Positions 1-10,749 of a stretch of 64,000 bases of DNA are shown piece after piece. A program made the translations under genes and the position numbers. This stretch comes from Sepiola atlantica (lineage: Eukaryota > Mollusca > Cephalopoda > Sepiida > Sepiolidae): assembly GCA_963556195.1 (NCBI GenBank), contig OY744525.1, positions 42,519,076 through 42,583,075 of the forward strand. The letters run 5' to 3'. How positions within the stretch are numbered: position 1 is the stretch's first letter; each line of letters begins with the position of its first letter. The notes beneath the pieces were generated by a model that searched no databases, was not told the origin of the DNA, and was given only the letters and a program-made list of their open reading frames with translations.

Positions 1-264
1 AGTGTTTTGGTGAAAGAATTCGAATTTTTATAAATAAATTATAGAATTTATTAACTATTTTAAGGAATATTACTGAATTAGAATTTATAAATGTCCACAC
101 AACTTTTAGGATGTACTAGCTCTGAACTGAAAAATTCAAAATGGCGTACTAGTGTGTTGTCTCACATGTGAGTTTGCTCTTTTTCTTTGTTTTTCTTTGG
201 TTTCGCCAAAAACTGAACCACTGTATAGTGTAGGTTTTTTTTCAAGACATTTTAATCCAAGAAG

Positions 265-331
265 CTTTTACTCTTTTTGAATTTTTCTGATAATTTACAA
301 AATCATCAGAAAAATTCACAAAGAGTAAAAA
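265..331. repeat. Short near-perfect hairpin
   Basis: The left arm 265-292 and right arm 304-331 are reverse complements with only one or two mismatches, separated by about 11 bases. The arms include ACTCTTTTTGAATTTTTCTG and its complement. Function is unknown. It could be a small foldback remnant. Confidence 0.7.
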
Positions 332-501
332 GTTTTGCAAAGACGATGTTGACATAAAAATGTTGTTTGGCTCACGGCAAATGAAACGGACCGTAAAAAA
401 TACATCTCATAGAAATGTTATGATTTTTGGAAATGAGAAAAAATTAAAAAAAAATTTAAAAAAAATAAAAGCATGGTTATTGGAATATCAAATGAACCTG
501 A

Positions 502-503
<2 letters not shown>

Positions 504-551
<48 letters not shown>
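504..551. repeat. (TA)n microsatellite
   Basis: About 24 TA dinucleotides. The overlapping short open frame (poly Ile-Tyr) is an artefact of the repeat. Confidence 0.95.
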
Positions 552-553
<2 letters not shown>

Positions 554-814
554 AGGAAGGGAGCATTAATAAAATAATATAAGGATTCAAATAAGAAACA
601 AAATATCTAGCATATTCTGTCGGGCTTTTATAGTCAGGCCCAAATAGCATTTAAGCTGAGAAACTAAACTTTACTTCTGATTGGACAATTTTTATTTGTT
701 ATTACTGTACTATGTTTTTAGCAATATAACATAGTTTAGCTCTAAAATGTTTTTTTAATTACTAAGACAACTGCTAACATGAACATTTTTTAAGTAATCA
801 CATAAAAATAAAAA

Positions 815-960
815 TCAGCAACGGGAATAACTCATTTTAATTTCAAGAATATAATAGGAGTTGTCTACCTTAAGTTTAAACATATGCAAGCAAATAAAGA
901 TTAAAAACTAAAATGACTTCAATTAATTCTGGGCAACGCCGGATAGGTACAGCTAGTTAA
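815..960 (+). repeat. Dispersed repeat, copy 1 (inverted copy near 54.6 kb)
   Basis: It shares the blocks AATATAATAGGAG, TGTCTACCTTAA and a GGGCAACGCCGGAT-like motif, in the same order, with the reverse complement of 54,560-54,725. It ends in GTACAGCTAGTTA, a terminus type that recurs elsewhere in the window (ACTAGC motifs). This is probably the end of a transposable element. I cannot assign its class. Confidence 0.5.
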
Positions 961-2479
961 ATTCTACAATTAAATTACTTTCAATACAAAATATAGTTGT
1001 TTAATTTTTGCTGTTGATTTTCTAAAATTTTCTTCCGATAAGTCACACCGTTGTTTTCGCATTTAAAATTTTTTTAAACATCAAAATAAAAGTAAGATTT
1101 GCGACACTCTCAACCCTTATCCCGAAATAATAGGAAAGGAAGAGGAAATGATTTATCAAAAAAACATAAAAATACCACGAAAAGATGAAAGCCTATTCGC
1201 TCAAAGTGAACTTTTCCTTCCCCCTTTTGCCCGAATCTAATTAACCTAAAGTGGTTCCCCTTATTCTCTGAACCAAAGACCACTTCTGAGAATGTGGAAA
1301 ATCAGAAGAACTCTTGCAGCAAAATGTTAACGATACGCATCGTGCCCTACAGCTACACTGTGATTAAGTCAGATATCCAACACCAGAAAATTAAAAAAAA
1401 GGTTTAGAAAAAAATATTTTTCTAAAAAAGATGTTATCAGTCGGTCGGATAACTAGCTGGGGGCCAAGGAGATTTGCCGGAGACTTGGATGCTTCCAGTA
1501 TCATATTTATAACTAGTCATGGTCAGAAAGAAGCTAGGATTCTATTAGGGAATATACTTGAGTCCATGTATTTAATGCAGCTGCAAGCAACGAAAAAGAT
1601 GGCGAAATAAAATGGAGGCACAAATGAGATCGTTAAGATCTCTGCAAAAATATTCCGATTGGTTGGAGAAAGGGATTTCAAAAAGGAAAAGAAGAAAAAA
1701 TGGCAGTTACTTTCAGGCATTCGATTTTTTAGGTAGTGGGGGCTACTTATTTTATTTCTAGTTATTTATTTTGTGGTTAGGGAATTTATTTATTTTTTAA
1801 CACTTTTTTATTTCTTGAACTTTTTTTTACTTCTTCTTTATTTCTCCTTTCTCTTTTTTGTCCATTTTGCTTCTTTTTTCCTTTTTTTAAATATTTCCCT
1901 CTTCTTTTTCTCTGATGTCTTGTCTCCATTTTTATTTCTCACTAGCGGATGGACCCCATATTACTCAGGTGTAAAATATCCTCAAGAATTTTGTTTCAAT
2001 TTTATACAGCTCTCATATTTATTATTATACTGTAGCAACTACATACTAACTTAAATTCCTTAAGATTCTATAAAAATAAATGGATCGACAGTAGTCAAGA
2101 GCGATCCGAAGGTTCCCTTTTCATTAGCAACTTGTAGTGAGAAATCTTTAACAGGATAATGCCCCTATTCTGAATTATGGATTTTCACTTCATAGTACCC
2201 AAGTTAAAAGTTTTGGTTGTCCATCGACCAAAAGCTGAACGTCACCCAGCGACACAACCTCAAACAAAATACACATGTTATTGATAAATCTCTCTTTCAA
2301 CTAAATTCGCCGGACGCTAGAGACGTTCTCCCTTTGATCCTGCCGAATCATCCACCTAATATGGAGCTACAAATGACGAATCATTTTTAACCCTGAGGTC
2401 GACAGTTTGAATCAGCCTCAATGCATCTCACTTTTTAGTTTGAGGCTTTTATGTACAGCACAGGCGATTCTTTGTCGTT

Positions 2480-2715
2480 TACTTTGGAGAGATCGACTTC
2501 ACACTACTACACTAAGATATAAGGGAGGGCGCTACTCTTTTTCCTGGATTTAACCACTTACCTTTGATCCTCACCGTATAATGCTGAGTGCTTAGCAAGG
2601 AGGCATCAAGTATCATTTTTTGAGTTTTTAACATGACTTGACCGAGGCTTGAACCCTGGTCTTCCAACCTAGTAGCAAACACTCTAACCAGTATGCCATT
2701 CAATGCAATTTTGAA
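2480..2715 (-). mobile_element. tRNA-derived SINE
   Basis: On the minus strand a tRNA-like head shows an A-box-like TGGCATACTGGTTAGAGTG and a B-box-like GGGTTCAAGCCTC, spaced as in a tRNA promoter. It is followed by a non-tRNA body. A poly-A run of about 15 lies at 2,719-2,733 on the plus strand, next to the head end, so it is not a clean 3' tail of this copy. The short minus-strand frame across it is the usual SINE shadow. Confidence 0.6.
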
Positions 2716-2904
2716 ATTAAAAAAAAAAAAAAAATAGATTTTATAGTTTTTCCTTTCAAAATATTATTTTTTTAAATGTTTAAAATAAATTAAATATTTT
2801 AATTTATTTTATACTAGCAAGGCTCTCCGGCGTTACTCGGGAGCATAAGTAAGAAAATTAAAAAGTTTTTAAACAGTCTGAGTAAAATATATGGCTTAAA
2901 TAAT

Positions 2905-3075
2905 CTCTATCTGTTTCTGTCTCTCTCTGTCTCTGTCTCTGTCTGCCTGTCTGTCTGTCTGTCTCTCTCTCTCTCTTTCTCTCTTTATAATTCATGTGCA
3001 AGATTTCGCAACTGCTTCAATACAAAAAGGCAACAGAAAGAAAAAAAGAAAGAAAGAAAGAAAGAAAAAGAAAAA
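2905..3075. repeat. Pyrimidine/purine simple repeats (CTGT/CT)n and (GAAA)n
   Basis: Degenerate CTGTCT and CT repeats lie at 2,905-2,980. A GAAA run follows at about 3,031-3,075. No gene is implied. Confidence 0.85.
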
Positions 3076-3359
3076 GTCATCATCAGCCGACCGTTGGACT
3101 TAGTTTCGGTGTTGTTTTTCGAACGATTACCAGTAACAATGAAAAAAATAATTTTTCATTTGATTTTTCCTCCATGCACTAATTTGGCCACTGGTGACCC
3201 TAAACGAATGAATATTAGAGTACTTTTTACCATAACCAGCTCGGATCATACTTAATCCGAATAATTAAGTTTTGTAAGTGTATCTTTGTCAGTTTCTGAG
3301 TTTTAGCTCAATTCCTTACAGTCTCTACGGTGCAAGGGCGGATGAAGAACATCATCTGT

Positions 3360-4075
3360 AGGCTCAGTTCAAAATACAAAAGAAATATGAAGGGAATAAA
3401 AAAACGTTGCGAAGGAGCTTAAAGGCAGGATTCCAGCACTTGTCAAAAGAATACATACCAATGAAAATAAGAACAGGGCATAAGTCGAAAACAAACAGTT
3501 AAAATAAATGGGAGACTGTTCTACAGGAATCTTATAAGAGAGAAAATCACAGTGACAAAGCTATGCCAAAAAAACAAGAGCTAGAAAACTACTGGAGGCC
3601 TCTGTTTGAGAATGAGGGGCCATGCGATCAAGAGACTCAGTAGATTTTGGATATAGCACAATAATGAAGACAAGCCTGAAATGCTAGAGACAGCAATAAA
3701 GCCTGGAATTATAAAGAGAAGATGGATCTATTCCAGAATCAAAAAAAAAAAAACTGGCATAGACAACCTATCCAATTTTTGACTGAAGAAACTAACAACA
3801 CTTCATAGTTACTATAGTAGCTGTTTCACCAGACTGTTGAGGGGTAAGGAGTCTACACCAACATGGCTAGAAAAAAGGCAATACAACCCTCATACCCAAA
3901 ACGAGTGAGACACAGCGCCCTAGTAAATGCACTCATCTGCTGTCTCGCTACAGCCTACAAGCTCTTCACTGGTCTTCTTGCAGATAGAATCTATGAACAC
4001 CGCTTATCTGGAGCGTACCTCGAAAAAGAACAAGCAGGATACAGAAGGAAGTGTTTCTCCATGGAATTCTATCAT
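3360..4075 (+). pseudogene. Decayed LINE reverse-transcriptase fragment
   Basis: Translated fragments in shifting frames resemble the N-terminal part of a non-LTR retrotransposon RT. A stretch near 3,745-3,860 reads TGIDNLSNF, LKKLTTLH and LLRGKESTPTWLEKR. The frame at 3,863-4,252 then contains TAYKLFTGLLADRIYEH and EKEQAGYRRKC, which resemble the RT region that reads NYRPI-CLPT--K in intact elements. The stretch upstream (about 3,400-3,740) contains ENYWRPLFENEG-like fragments that fit the domain before the RT. Frameshifts and stops rule out function. It resembles the R2-superfamily LINE at 49.6-51.8 kb, though it may be a different subfamily. The catalytic YxDD region is absent. Confidence 0.6.
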
Positions 4076-4424
4076 TTATATTGGTTTGCCATTTTTCACT
4101 CGGCCTGCTTTTTCCTCGCTTACCCTCAATTGAGATGTGTGTACATCTGTTTATCCAATGAGAGCTTCGTTGAACATGTCCATACCACTGTAGGTGGTTG
4201 CAATGCAGAGCTTAACACACCTCCAACCTCAATAGCAGGGAGTCACAACTAACTCTAATTTTTAACTACTAATAGAATTTTCCATTCTCTCTCCTGAATC
4301 TAAACTTATGTAGAAAATACCGTTTTTAACACTATTTTTACACACACTGGCATCTAACTATTGCTACATATTACTTTTATATTATCTTTTTTACTCTGTT
4401 CTTTGTGAACAAGTAACAATTATC
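4076..4424. other. Non-coding spacer
   Basis: The tail of the open frame starting at 3,863 runs to 4,252 with no recognisable domain. The rest is AT-rich with nothing identifiable. Confidence 0.5.
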
Positions 4425-5032
4425 GGTGATTGCGCAGTATAATTAACAAAAATAAAGAGGTGAAAAAAACAAAAAAACAAATACACAACAAATAACTGTT
4501 ACCAAACACAAAAAAATTTACTTTGCTATTTACCTGCATAATTTTCACCTGTGTTTACCGATTGCAAGATTTATTATCTATGTATTTGTTATGCATTTGT
4601 TATCGTCACTTTTACTTAACCAACCATGTATGCTTTCCAATTTGAGAGAAAACTTGATTGCGAGACTTAAAAGATAATAATAAAAAAAAGAACTTACCCT
4701 AATCAGATTGGCAATCACCTTCGGACTTAGGCTTACAATTTCACTAACCCCCTTTAAAAAAAAAATTTTTCTATCTTTTAAGCTTGAAATTCGCGACCAA
4801 GTCCCCCCACAATTGTCGGCCATGTTGGAGAGCATGCGTGGTTGGCTAAGTAAAAGTGACGAGAATAAATGCATAGAAATTAAATCTTAAAATGAGTAAA
4901 AAAAAACTTGTGGAAACTATATAGGAAAGTAGAAAAGTAAATGTTCTTGCGTTGTGCAACAATTATTTGTTGTCTATTTGTTGTTTGTTTTTCACCCCTT
5001 TTTTTCTTGTTAACTATACTGCACAATCACCC
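4425..5032. mobile_element. Foldback / MITE-like element
   Basis: Nested inverted arms are visible. The outer arms start GGTGATTGCGCAGTATAATT at 4,425 and end with the complementary ATACTGCACAATCACCC at 5,032. The inner arms, 4,591-4,640 and 4,827-4,874, are strongly complementary (TCGTCACTTTTACTTA on the left). The centre also carries short complementary arms. No transposase frame is present, so this would be non-autonomous. I could not fix a target-site duplication. Confidence 0.6.
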
Positions 5033-5149
5033 AATTTTCTTTTGAATGTTTGTTTCTCTTTACATTCATATAAACCTTTCATGTTTTTCTGCTTTCCTTC
5101 TACCTACTTATCTATTTTCTTATTCTTTAGCAGAGATCAATGGTAACGG

Positions 5150-6660
5150 ATCCGTTCTTAAGATGTGTCCATTCAGTCTGTGCGTTTATCGATGAAAATG
5201 CTAACGGTAAGACAGACCATCTGACAGATTGAGAGGACCTCTTATGACGAGCCTGAATGAATGTAAAAATATAATGTATTCAATGATAAGAATGTTTTGT
5301 TTTTAACTTAAGAGTGACGGAAAAATAGAGAGACGAACTGACTGAGAATCTTATAGATCGATGCCTCTTATAAACTACATACAAGCGTTCACCTCCTCTA
5401 AGTGATTTAATTAAATCTGCGTATTTAGCAATGAAAAGGCCGTCTAAAACTTAAGCATGACAGACTGACGAAAAAAGCTATTTCAAATTTAAGCGTGACA
5501 GACTGATGAAAAAAACTATTTCAAATTTAAGTGTGACAGACTGACGAAAAAAGCTATTTCAAATTTAAGCGTGACAGACTGACAAAAAAGTGCTATTTAA
5601 AATCTAAGCGTGACAGACTGACAAAATGCTATTTCAAATGTTGGCGTGACAGACTGACGAAAAATACTATTTTAACTTTAAGTGTGACAGACTGACGAAA
5701 AATACTATTTCAAATTTAAGTGTGACAGACTGACAAAATATACTATTTCAACTTTAAGTGTGACAGACTGACGAAAAATACTATTTTAACTTTAAGTGTG
5801 ACAGACTGACGAAAAATACTATTTTAACTTTAAGTGTGACTTACTGACGAAAAATGCTATTTCAAATTTAAGTGTGACAGACTGACAAAAAATGTTATTT
5901 ACAAACTTATTGTGACAGACTGACAAAATACTATTTCAACTTTAAGTGTGACAGACTGACAAAATACTATTTCAAATTTATAATTGACAGACTGACGAAA
6001 AATACTGTTTCAAACTTAAGCATGACAGACTGACGAAAAATGATATTTCAAACTTAAGTGTGACAGACTGACGAAAAATGATATTTCAAACTTAAGTGTG
6101 ACAGACCGACCAAACAATTAACAAAGCCAAGAGTTGAATGGGTGCATTTAAAAATACCATTTAAATCTTATGTATGTCAAACTGTTTCACTAACCAATGT
6201 ATTTTATAAAATGATAAAACCTCTAGTGTAACCAACAAACTAATGGACCACCAAATAAACAGAGCCTTTTTAGAGATAGATAGCCACATCTAAAAATGCT
6301 ATTTCAACCAACAGAAAAAACCAACAGACAGAGCTTTTTATCGAGATAGATGGATGCATCTAAAAATGCGATTTAAAACTTAAGTGTGACAGACAAACTA
6401 ACTGACCAATAGACAAACAAACAGACAGAACTCCTTAGACAAACTGTCCAACTAAGAGATAGGACCTCTTATCGATATAGATGCATCCAAAAATGCAATT
6501 TCAACCTGAAGTGTGACAGACCAACCCACCAACCAACGGACCGATAGACCAACCTCCTATAGAGACAAATGGATGCATCTAAAAATGATGTTTTCAAAGT
6601 GTGAGAGACGGACGAAGTCTCTTATAAAGAAGCATAGACGCATCTAAAACTAATCTTTTT
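5150..6660 (+). repeat. 38-bp minisatellite array
   Basis: A repeating unit built on GTGACAGACTGACGAAAAAT plus CTATTTCAAATTTAA has a 38-bp period, for example exactly 38 bp at 5,761-5,798. About 17 recognisable units lie between 5,440 and 6,110. More degenerate units, interleaved with a GATGCATCTAAAAATG-type segment, extend on both sides to about 5,150 and 6,660. The same family occurs in inverted orientation at 59.34-60.72 kb. Confidence 0.9.
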
Positions 6661-6995
6661 CTTCCTCATATCCGAAAAGAATTCATCACTTTCTATTGTT
6701 TCTTAGGTTATTCCATTTTTAAACAAGGACAAAAAAATGAATGACAACAAAAAGCATAAAAAGTAATAACAGACCATATCCTTATGAGTTTGAGGCTCTT
6801 AAGTGCGCAATTATTTGGGGACATCTGGAGCCAAGCAATGAATTCTGTGGAAATAAAATCTCAGCCTTGGTCTTGGAGGTTGCTTACTCTGATTCTGATT
6901 GCCTAGATTTCCGACTAAAAAATCACTTTACCTTCTAAAGCTCAGGAGAAGAATTTTCTTCTATGTAATCAGAGGAAGAGGAAATCGGTCTTCGA

Positions 6996-7054
<59 letters not shown>

Positions 7055-7340
7055 GAAATTGTCTTTCAGGAGAAAGAAATCTGGAGCTGCATAAAAGGAA
7101 AAAGGGTAGGTCGGCATTATTGCATTCATTTAAAAAAATTTCCATTTTCAAAAATGAGTTGCAGACAAAGATTCTAAGATTCTTGTCTTTGATTCATGTG
7201 GAATTCTGCTCATGGCAGATATCCAACCAGTTTGGCATTGCCAGAAATCATAATAATAAAACTTGCAAGATTTTTTTCTGTGAAAAGAAATACAGAGAAA
7301 AAATGAGTCCTTTTTTAACTAAGGAGTTTCAATTATAAAG
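6661..7340. other. Non-coding stretch with (TTA)n
   Basis: It contains a (TTA)n run at 6,997-7,054. The open frames across it are poly-Leu or poly-Ile artefacts. The sequence at 6,740-6,940 is open for 65 codons but matches nothing I recognise. Confidence 0.5.
6997..7054. repeat. (TTA)n microsatellite
   Basis: About 19 uninterrupted TTA units. Confidence 0.95.
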
Positions 7341-7640
7341 GCCAAAATTCACTCAAGGACAAACGTTAATGAGATGGATAGGTTGTCAGTTGAATGATGA
7401 AGAATATTATGAGAGGATTGAAAATGATGAATGAGATGGAAAAAAATTAGATTCTTATGAGGACGATTTATGGCAAGTATTTGTTGACATTGGATTTGAA
7501 GACGATCATGTTATAGTCTGCAAGGAAGCAGGTAATGTGTTCCACAGATGGAAGTTCTTGAAAACAACTCTGTTAATGAAAATTATGTGTAATGTTAGGT
7601 ATACGGTGGAAGAAAGGGAAGTTCTTTGTGGCCTTGAAAC
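7340..7640 (+). repeat. Unidentified dispersed repeat family A, copy 1
   Basis: It shares GTTAATGAGATGGATAG, AATATTATGAGAGGATTGA and GACGATCATGTTATAGTCTG with copies at 8,236-8,560 and 9,225-9,560 and, inverted, at 12,567-12,815. I do not recognise the family. No long frame is conserved among the copies. Confidence 0.7.
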
Positions 7641-7649
7641 CTATTCTAT

Positions 7650-8215
7650 ATATAAAAAATGGTTGTATGAGAGATATCTTCTTATAAACAATTTATCTTA
7701 CAAAAATTTTTGGCAAAGCATGATTAAATTTCATTTTATTTTATCATTCTTATGAAGCATTTTCTTTGGTAAAATATTTTTCTGTGATGCAACGGATAAA
7801 GGCGTTGATTAACAATCAGTTCTAAGTGACAGTATTTTGGAGGTTGAAGATTTAATCCTTCAATAACTTCCAAAATATAATGTAATAATTAATCAACACA
7901 TGATAAAATACGACAAAATTAAATCGCCAGAGTCGATTGTTCTTGTTCCGTCAGCCATGACTGGGTAGAAGTGTTAATTAATTATTACGTTATTTTTTGG
8001 AAGTTATTGAAGGATTAAACCTTCAACCTCCAAAATACTGTCACTTAGAACTGATTGTTAATCAACGCCTTTATCCGTTGCATCACAGAAAAATATTTTA
8101 CCAAAGAAAATGCTTCATAAGAATGATAAAATAAAATGAAATGAAATAATTCTTGGCCAAACATTTTTGTAAGATAAATTATTTATAACAAGATATCTTT
8201 CATACTATTGATTTT
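7650..8215. repeat. Large palindrome containing inverted SINE copies
   Basis: The left arm, about 7,650-7,895, and the right arm, about 7,985-8,215, are reverse complements with few mismatches. The spacer of about 90 bp contains GTTCTTGTTCCGTCAGCCATG. Each arm includes the tRNA-like SINE head (GCAACGGATAAAGGCG) that is also found at 8,668. The palindrome would fold into a hairpin with a stem of about 230 bp. Confidence 0.85.
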
Positions 8216-8235
8216 TAAAATTTATTTTTTACTAG

Positions 8236-8560
8236 TCACCACTTATCAAGCTAAAAAGCACCTCGAGGATAAAAGTTAATGAGATGGATAGATTGTCAGT
8301 TGAATGATGAAAAATATTATGAGAGGATTGAAAATGATGAATGGGATGGAAAAAATTTAGATTCTTATGAGGATGGTTTATAACAAGTACTTGTTGACAT
8401 TCAATTTGAAAACAACTATGATGTAGTCTGCAGAGAAGCAGTTCCGTGGTATTGTGTTCCACAGATTGGACGTTCTTGGTAAGAAATTCTGTTCATGGAA
8501 ATGTCGTTTGACATTAGCCACATGGAGGTAAAAAAAGGAAAGATTTCACAGTCTATAACT
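8236..8560 (+). repeat. Dispersed repeat family A, copy 2
   Basis: It aligns by eye to copy 1 (7,340-7,640) over most of its length, including GTTAATGAGATGGATAG and AATATTATGAGAGGATTGA. The start carries ACTTATCAAGCTA and CTCGAGGATAA, which are also present in copies 3 and 4. Confidence 0.7.
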
Positions 8561-8654
8561 TGAAACCTAGGATAAAAACTGTTATGTTTGCATTCCATAT
8601 TTTAATTTTATCGTATTTTATCATGCTGCTGAAGCATTTTCTTTTGACAAAAGA

Positions 8655-9010
8655 TTTTTGTGTGGCACAACGGATAAAGGCGTTGATTAACAACCAGTTC
8701 TAAGTGACAGTCTTCTAGGGGTTGGCGATTCAATCGTTACTACAGGCGATAATAACTAAGAATAACATAATAATTAATAAACACTTGATGACTGACAGAA
8801 CAAGAACAATCTACCCCTGTGGATTAAATAAAGGGTTCAGATCGAAATTCTGTATAGATTCGCCGAGTTCGATATAAAGATTCCCAAGTTCGAAAAAATA
8901 CACCTGAAGAAGGTCGGAGATTACATCGGTCGTAATGTTGTGAAAATAACAGCCAAGACGAGAATAGTAGTTAGAATAATCGAAAATAATACAAGATCTT
9001 TTTAATAGCA
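8655..9010 (+). mobile_element. tRNA-derived SINE with hammerhead-like tail motif
   Basis: The head is tRNA-like. GTGGCACAACGGATAAAGGC resembles an A box, and GGCGATTCAATCG sits at B-box distance. The body GATTAAATAAAGGGTTC is shared with the copy at 56,370-56,600. The tail at 8,904-8,990 carries CCTGAAGAAGGTCGG and CGGTCGTAATGTTGTG. It is a decayed version of the CTGAAGA/GGCC/GGCC/GAAA motif seen intact at 57,281-57,315. One arm of the 7.65-8.2 kb palindrome carries the same head. Confidence 0.6.
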
Positions 9011-9224
9011 TTGTTTTGAATTATTCTTATACAGATACTAATCTACGTTTTTAGTGCTTCAACTCACAAAAAAATGTTCTTCTCTTTCTCTGTCTGTTTT
9101 TTTTCTGACGATGAGGATCCAGCCTCCACTACGAATAAATTCTCATATGGTTGTACAGTCCAAATTAGACTGGTCTCAACGAAGCAGAGGAGGATACCTT
9201 TTTTATCCTAATGGTTCACCACTT

Positions 9225-9560
9225 ACTAAGGTCAAAAGCCACTCGAGGATAAGAGTTAGTGAGATTTTCAATTAGATGATGGAACAGTACTATGAAAGGA
9301 TTGAGACCTATGATTAATTTATAGGATGACATGACAGATATTTGTTGGCATTGGACTTGAAAACGACCATGTTGTAGTCTGTGTTCATCGGATTTTTTGT
9401 TTTATATTAATGGTTCAGAGCGACTCAATAGATATTTGTTGACATTCGACTTGGAATGACCATGTTGTAGTCTGTAAGAAAACGTTTCCATGGTAACGTG
9501 TTCCATAGGTAGAAAGTTCTTGGAAAGAAACTCTATTCATAGAAGTTTTGTTTGATTTTA
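9225..9560 (+). repeat. Dispersed repeat family A, copy 3
   Basis: It contains CACTTACTAAGGTCAAAAGC, CTCGAGGATAAGAGTTA and two partial repeats of the core GACCATGTTGTAGTCTG (about 9,366 and 9,460). Part of the unit has therefore been duplicated internally. Confidence 0.65.
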
Positions 9561-9680
9561 GGTACATAGAGGAAAAAAGGAGAGTTCTTTGCAGTGTTGA
9601 GAAGGTCTTACAGAAGTGGGGGAGGGGGGCAGGGCTTGAAGCTCAGTCGAGCACCTACCATGGAAATACTGATAGAGTAT

Positions 9681-10019
9681 TGATTTACTCCTCTCCAGGA
9701 GTTAGGCACAAGGCCAGTTTTTATCTTACTCCCACAAATATGATGTGACCCAAGGTCGGGTCAGTGGGGTTTAAAAATTGCCTGGGCAGCCCCGTCGGCA
9801 TTCCCCGGTAGAGGCGCCTCAGGCAGTAAGCAATAAACTTACTCCTCCCTAAAGAGGGGAGGCGAAGCCTGGGAGGGTTGACCTCCTAGAACTGCACAGG
9901 ACAGACCCGTAGACCGGCGTAAATCAAGCCCCAAAGGCCAAGACAATACCAGTCTATGGGGTGCAGTATCCATCGGAACAGATACTACACTTTGATCTTA
10001 CCCAAAATGCCAAACTGAT
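9681..10019 (-). mobile_element. U2-snRNA-headed SINE, copy 1 of a dimer
   Basis: The minus strand of 9,975-10,018 reads like the 5' end of U2 snRNA. TAAGATCAAAGTGTAGTATC followed by TGTTC is identical to the U2 segment that contains the GUAGUA branch-point-recognition sequence, and the upstream GGCCTTTTGGC block is present in mutated form. The body follows with complementary blocks (GGGGAGGCGAAGCC-like, GGGCTGCCCAGGCAA). It ends in a segment with GGGTCACATC and ACTGGCCTTGTGCC. It carries an extra segment of about 60 bp at 9,900-9,960 that copy 2 lacks. Confidence 0.8.
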
Positions 10020-10345
10020 ATTTATTTACTCCTCTGCAGGAGTTAGGCACAAGGCCAGTTTTATCTTACTCCCACAAGTAAGATGTGACCCAAGATCGGG
10101 TCGGGAAAGTGGGACTTGAAAAGCCAGTGCTCGAGAGGTGAGCACTCTGGCCATTTAAAAATTGCCTGGGCAGCCCCGTCGGCATTCCCCGGTAGGGGCG
10201 CCTCAGGCAGTAAGCAATAAACTTACTCCTCCCCAAAGAGGGGAGGCAAAGCCTAGGAGGGTGGACCTCCTAGAACTGCACAGGACAGGCGTGCAGTATC
10301 CATCGGAACAGATACTATACTTTGATCTTAGCCAAAAGGCCAAAC
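10020..10345 (-). mobile_element. U2-snRNA-headed SINE, copy 2 of a dimer
   Basis: The head at 10,305-10,343 (minus strand) reads GGCCTTTTGGCTAAGATCAA followed by AGTATAGTATCTGTTC, matching U2 snRNA nucleotides from about position 11 with one change (GTAGTA to ATAGTA). The body is nearly identical to copy 1. It adds a tRNA-like module (TGGCCAGAGTGCTCACC, then CTTTTCAAGTCCC) at 10,110-10,155. The pair is flanked by the 12-bp direct repeat ACTGATAGAGTA at 9,668-9,679 and 10,344-10,355. A paralogous uninterrupted site lies at 10,460-10,540. Confidence 0.85.
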
Positions 10346-10545
10346 TGATAGAGTAGGGAAAGACTAACAACGTCTTTTCTGTGAGAAAAGGGATCAGTCC
10401 CCACTAGATTGTGGTCTATTTTGTTTATATACTGAGAAGCTTTTACAGAGGGGGGGGGGTCGGCAGAGCTTGAAGCTTAGTCGAACACATAGCATAGAAA
10501 TACTGATAGAGTAGAGCAAGACTAGCAACGTCTCTTATGTGAGAA
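10346..10545. other. Target sequence of the U2-SINE and its paralogous empty site
   Basis: The sequence right of the dimer (GGGAAAGACTAACAACGTCT) and left of it (CTTGAAGCTCAGTCGA) recurs, uninterrupted, at 10,460-10,540. This small duplicated sequence contained the insertion site. Its identity is unknown. A G-run lies at 10,449-10,458. Confidence 0.7.
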
Positions 10546-10749
10546 AAGAGCTGCAGGGAAGAAAAAGATCATCTCCCACTGTGCAAAGAGATCATTTAGA
10601 GTTCTCCATGATGGTGTATGTATCCCAGCAGAAAGCAAACTCCAGTGTCAAGTGGAACACCAAGACAATGAGTATTCTACCACAGATGCAGAAGGGTACC
10701 AGAACGCCGGTTGATCAAAATACCATCTCTTATGAGCTGGCATGCACGT

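Larger units (their letters stand above)
1..2480. other. AT-rich non-coding stretch
   Basis: No credible gene is seen. Open frames here are short and low-complexity, for example the T-rich frame near 1,773-2,054. Contents noted separately are a hairpin (265-331), a (TA)n run (504-551) and a dispersed repeat (815-960). Another repeat-like stretch near 1,943-2,040 begins with an ACTAGCGG-type motif. The segment 1,440-1,720 has lower AT content, but its frames are broken and I do not recognise them. Confidence 0.6.

Noticed and set aside
5150..6660. Array of regulatory sites
   Set aside because: The units are regular and mutate like a minisatellite. There is no adjacent gene to regulate.
9975..10345. 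Functional U2 snRNA genes
   Set aside because: Only about 35-45 nt of the 5' end match U2. The Sm site and 3' stem-loops are absent, and both copies continue into a SINE body.
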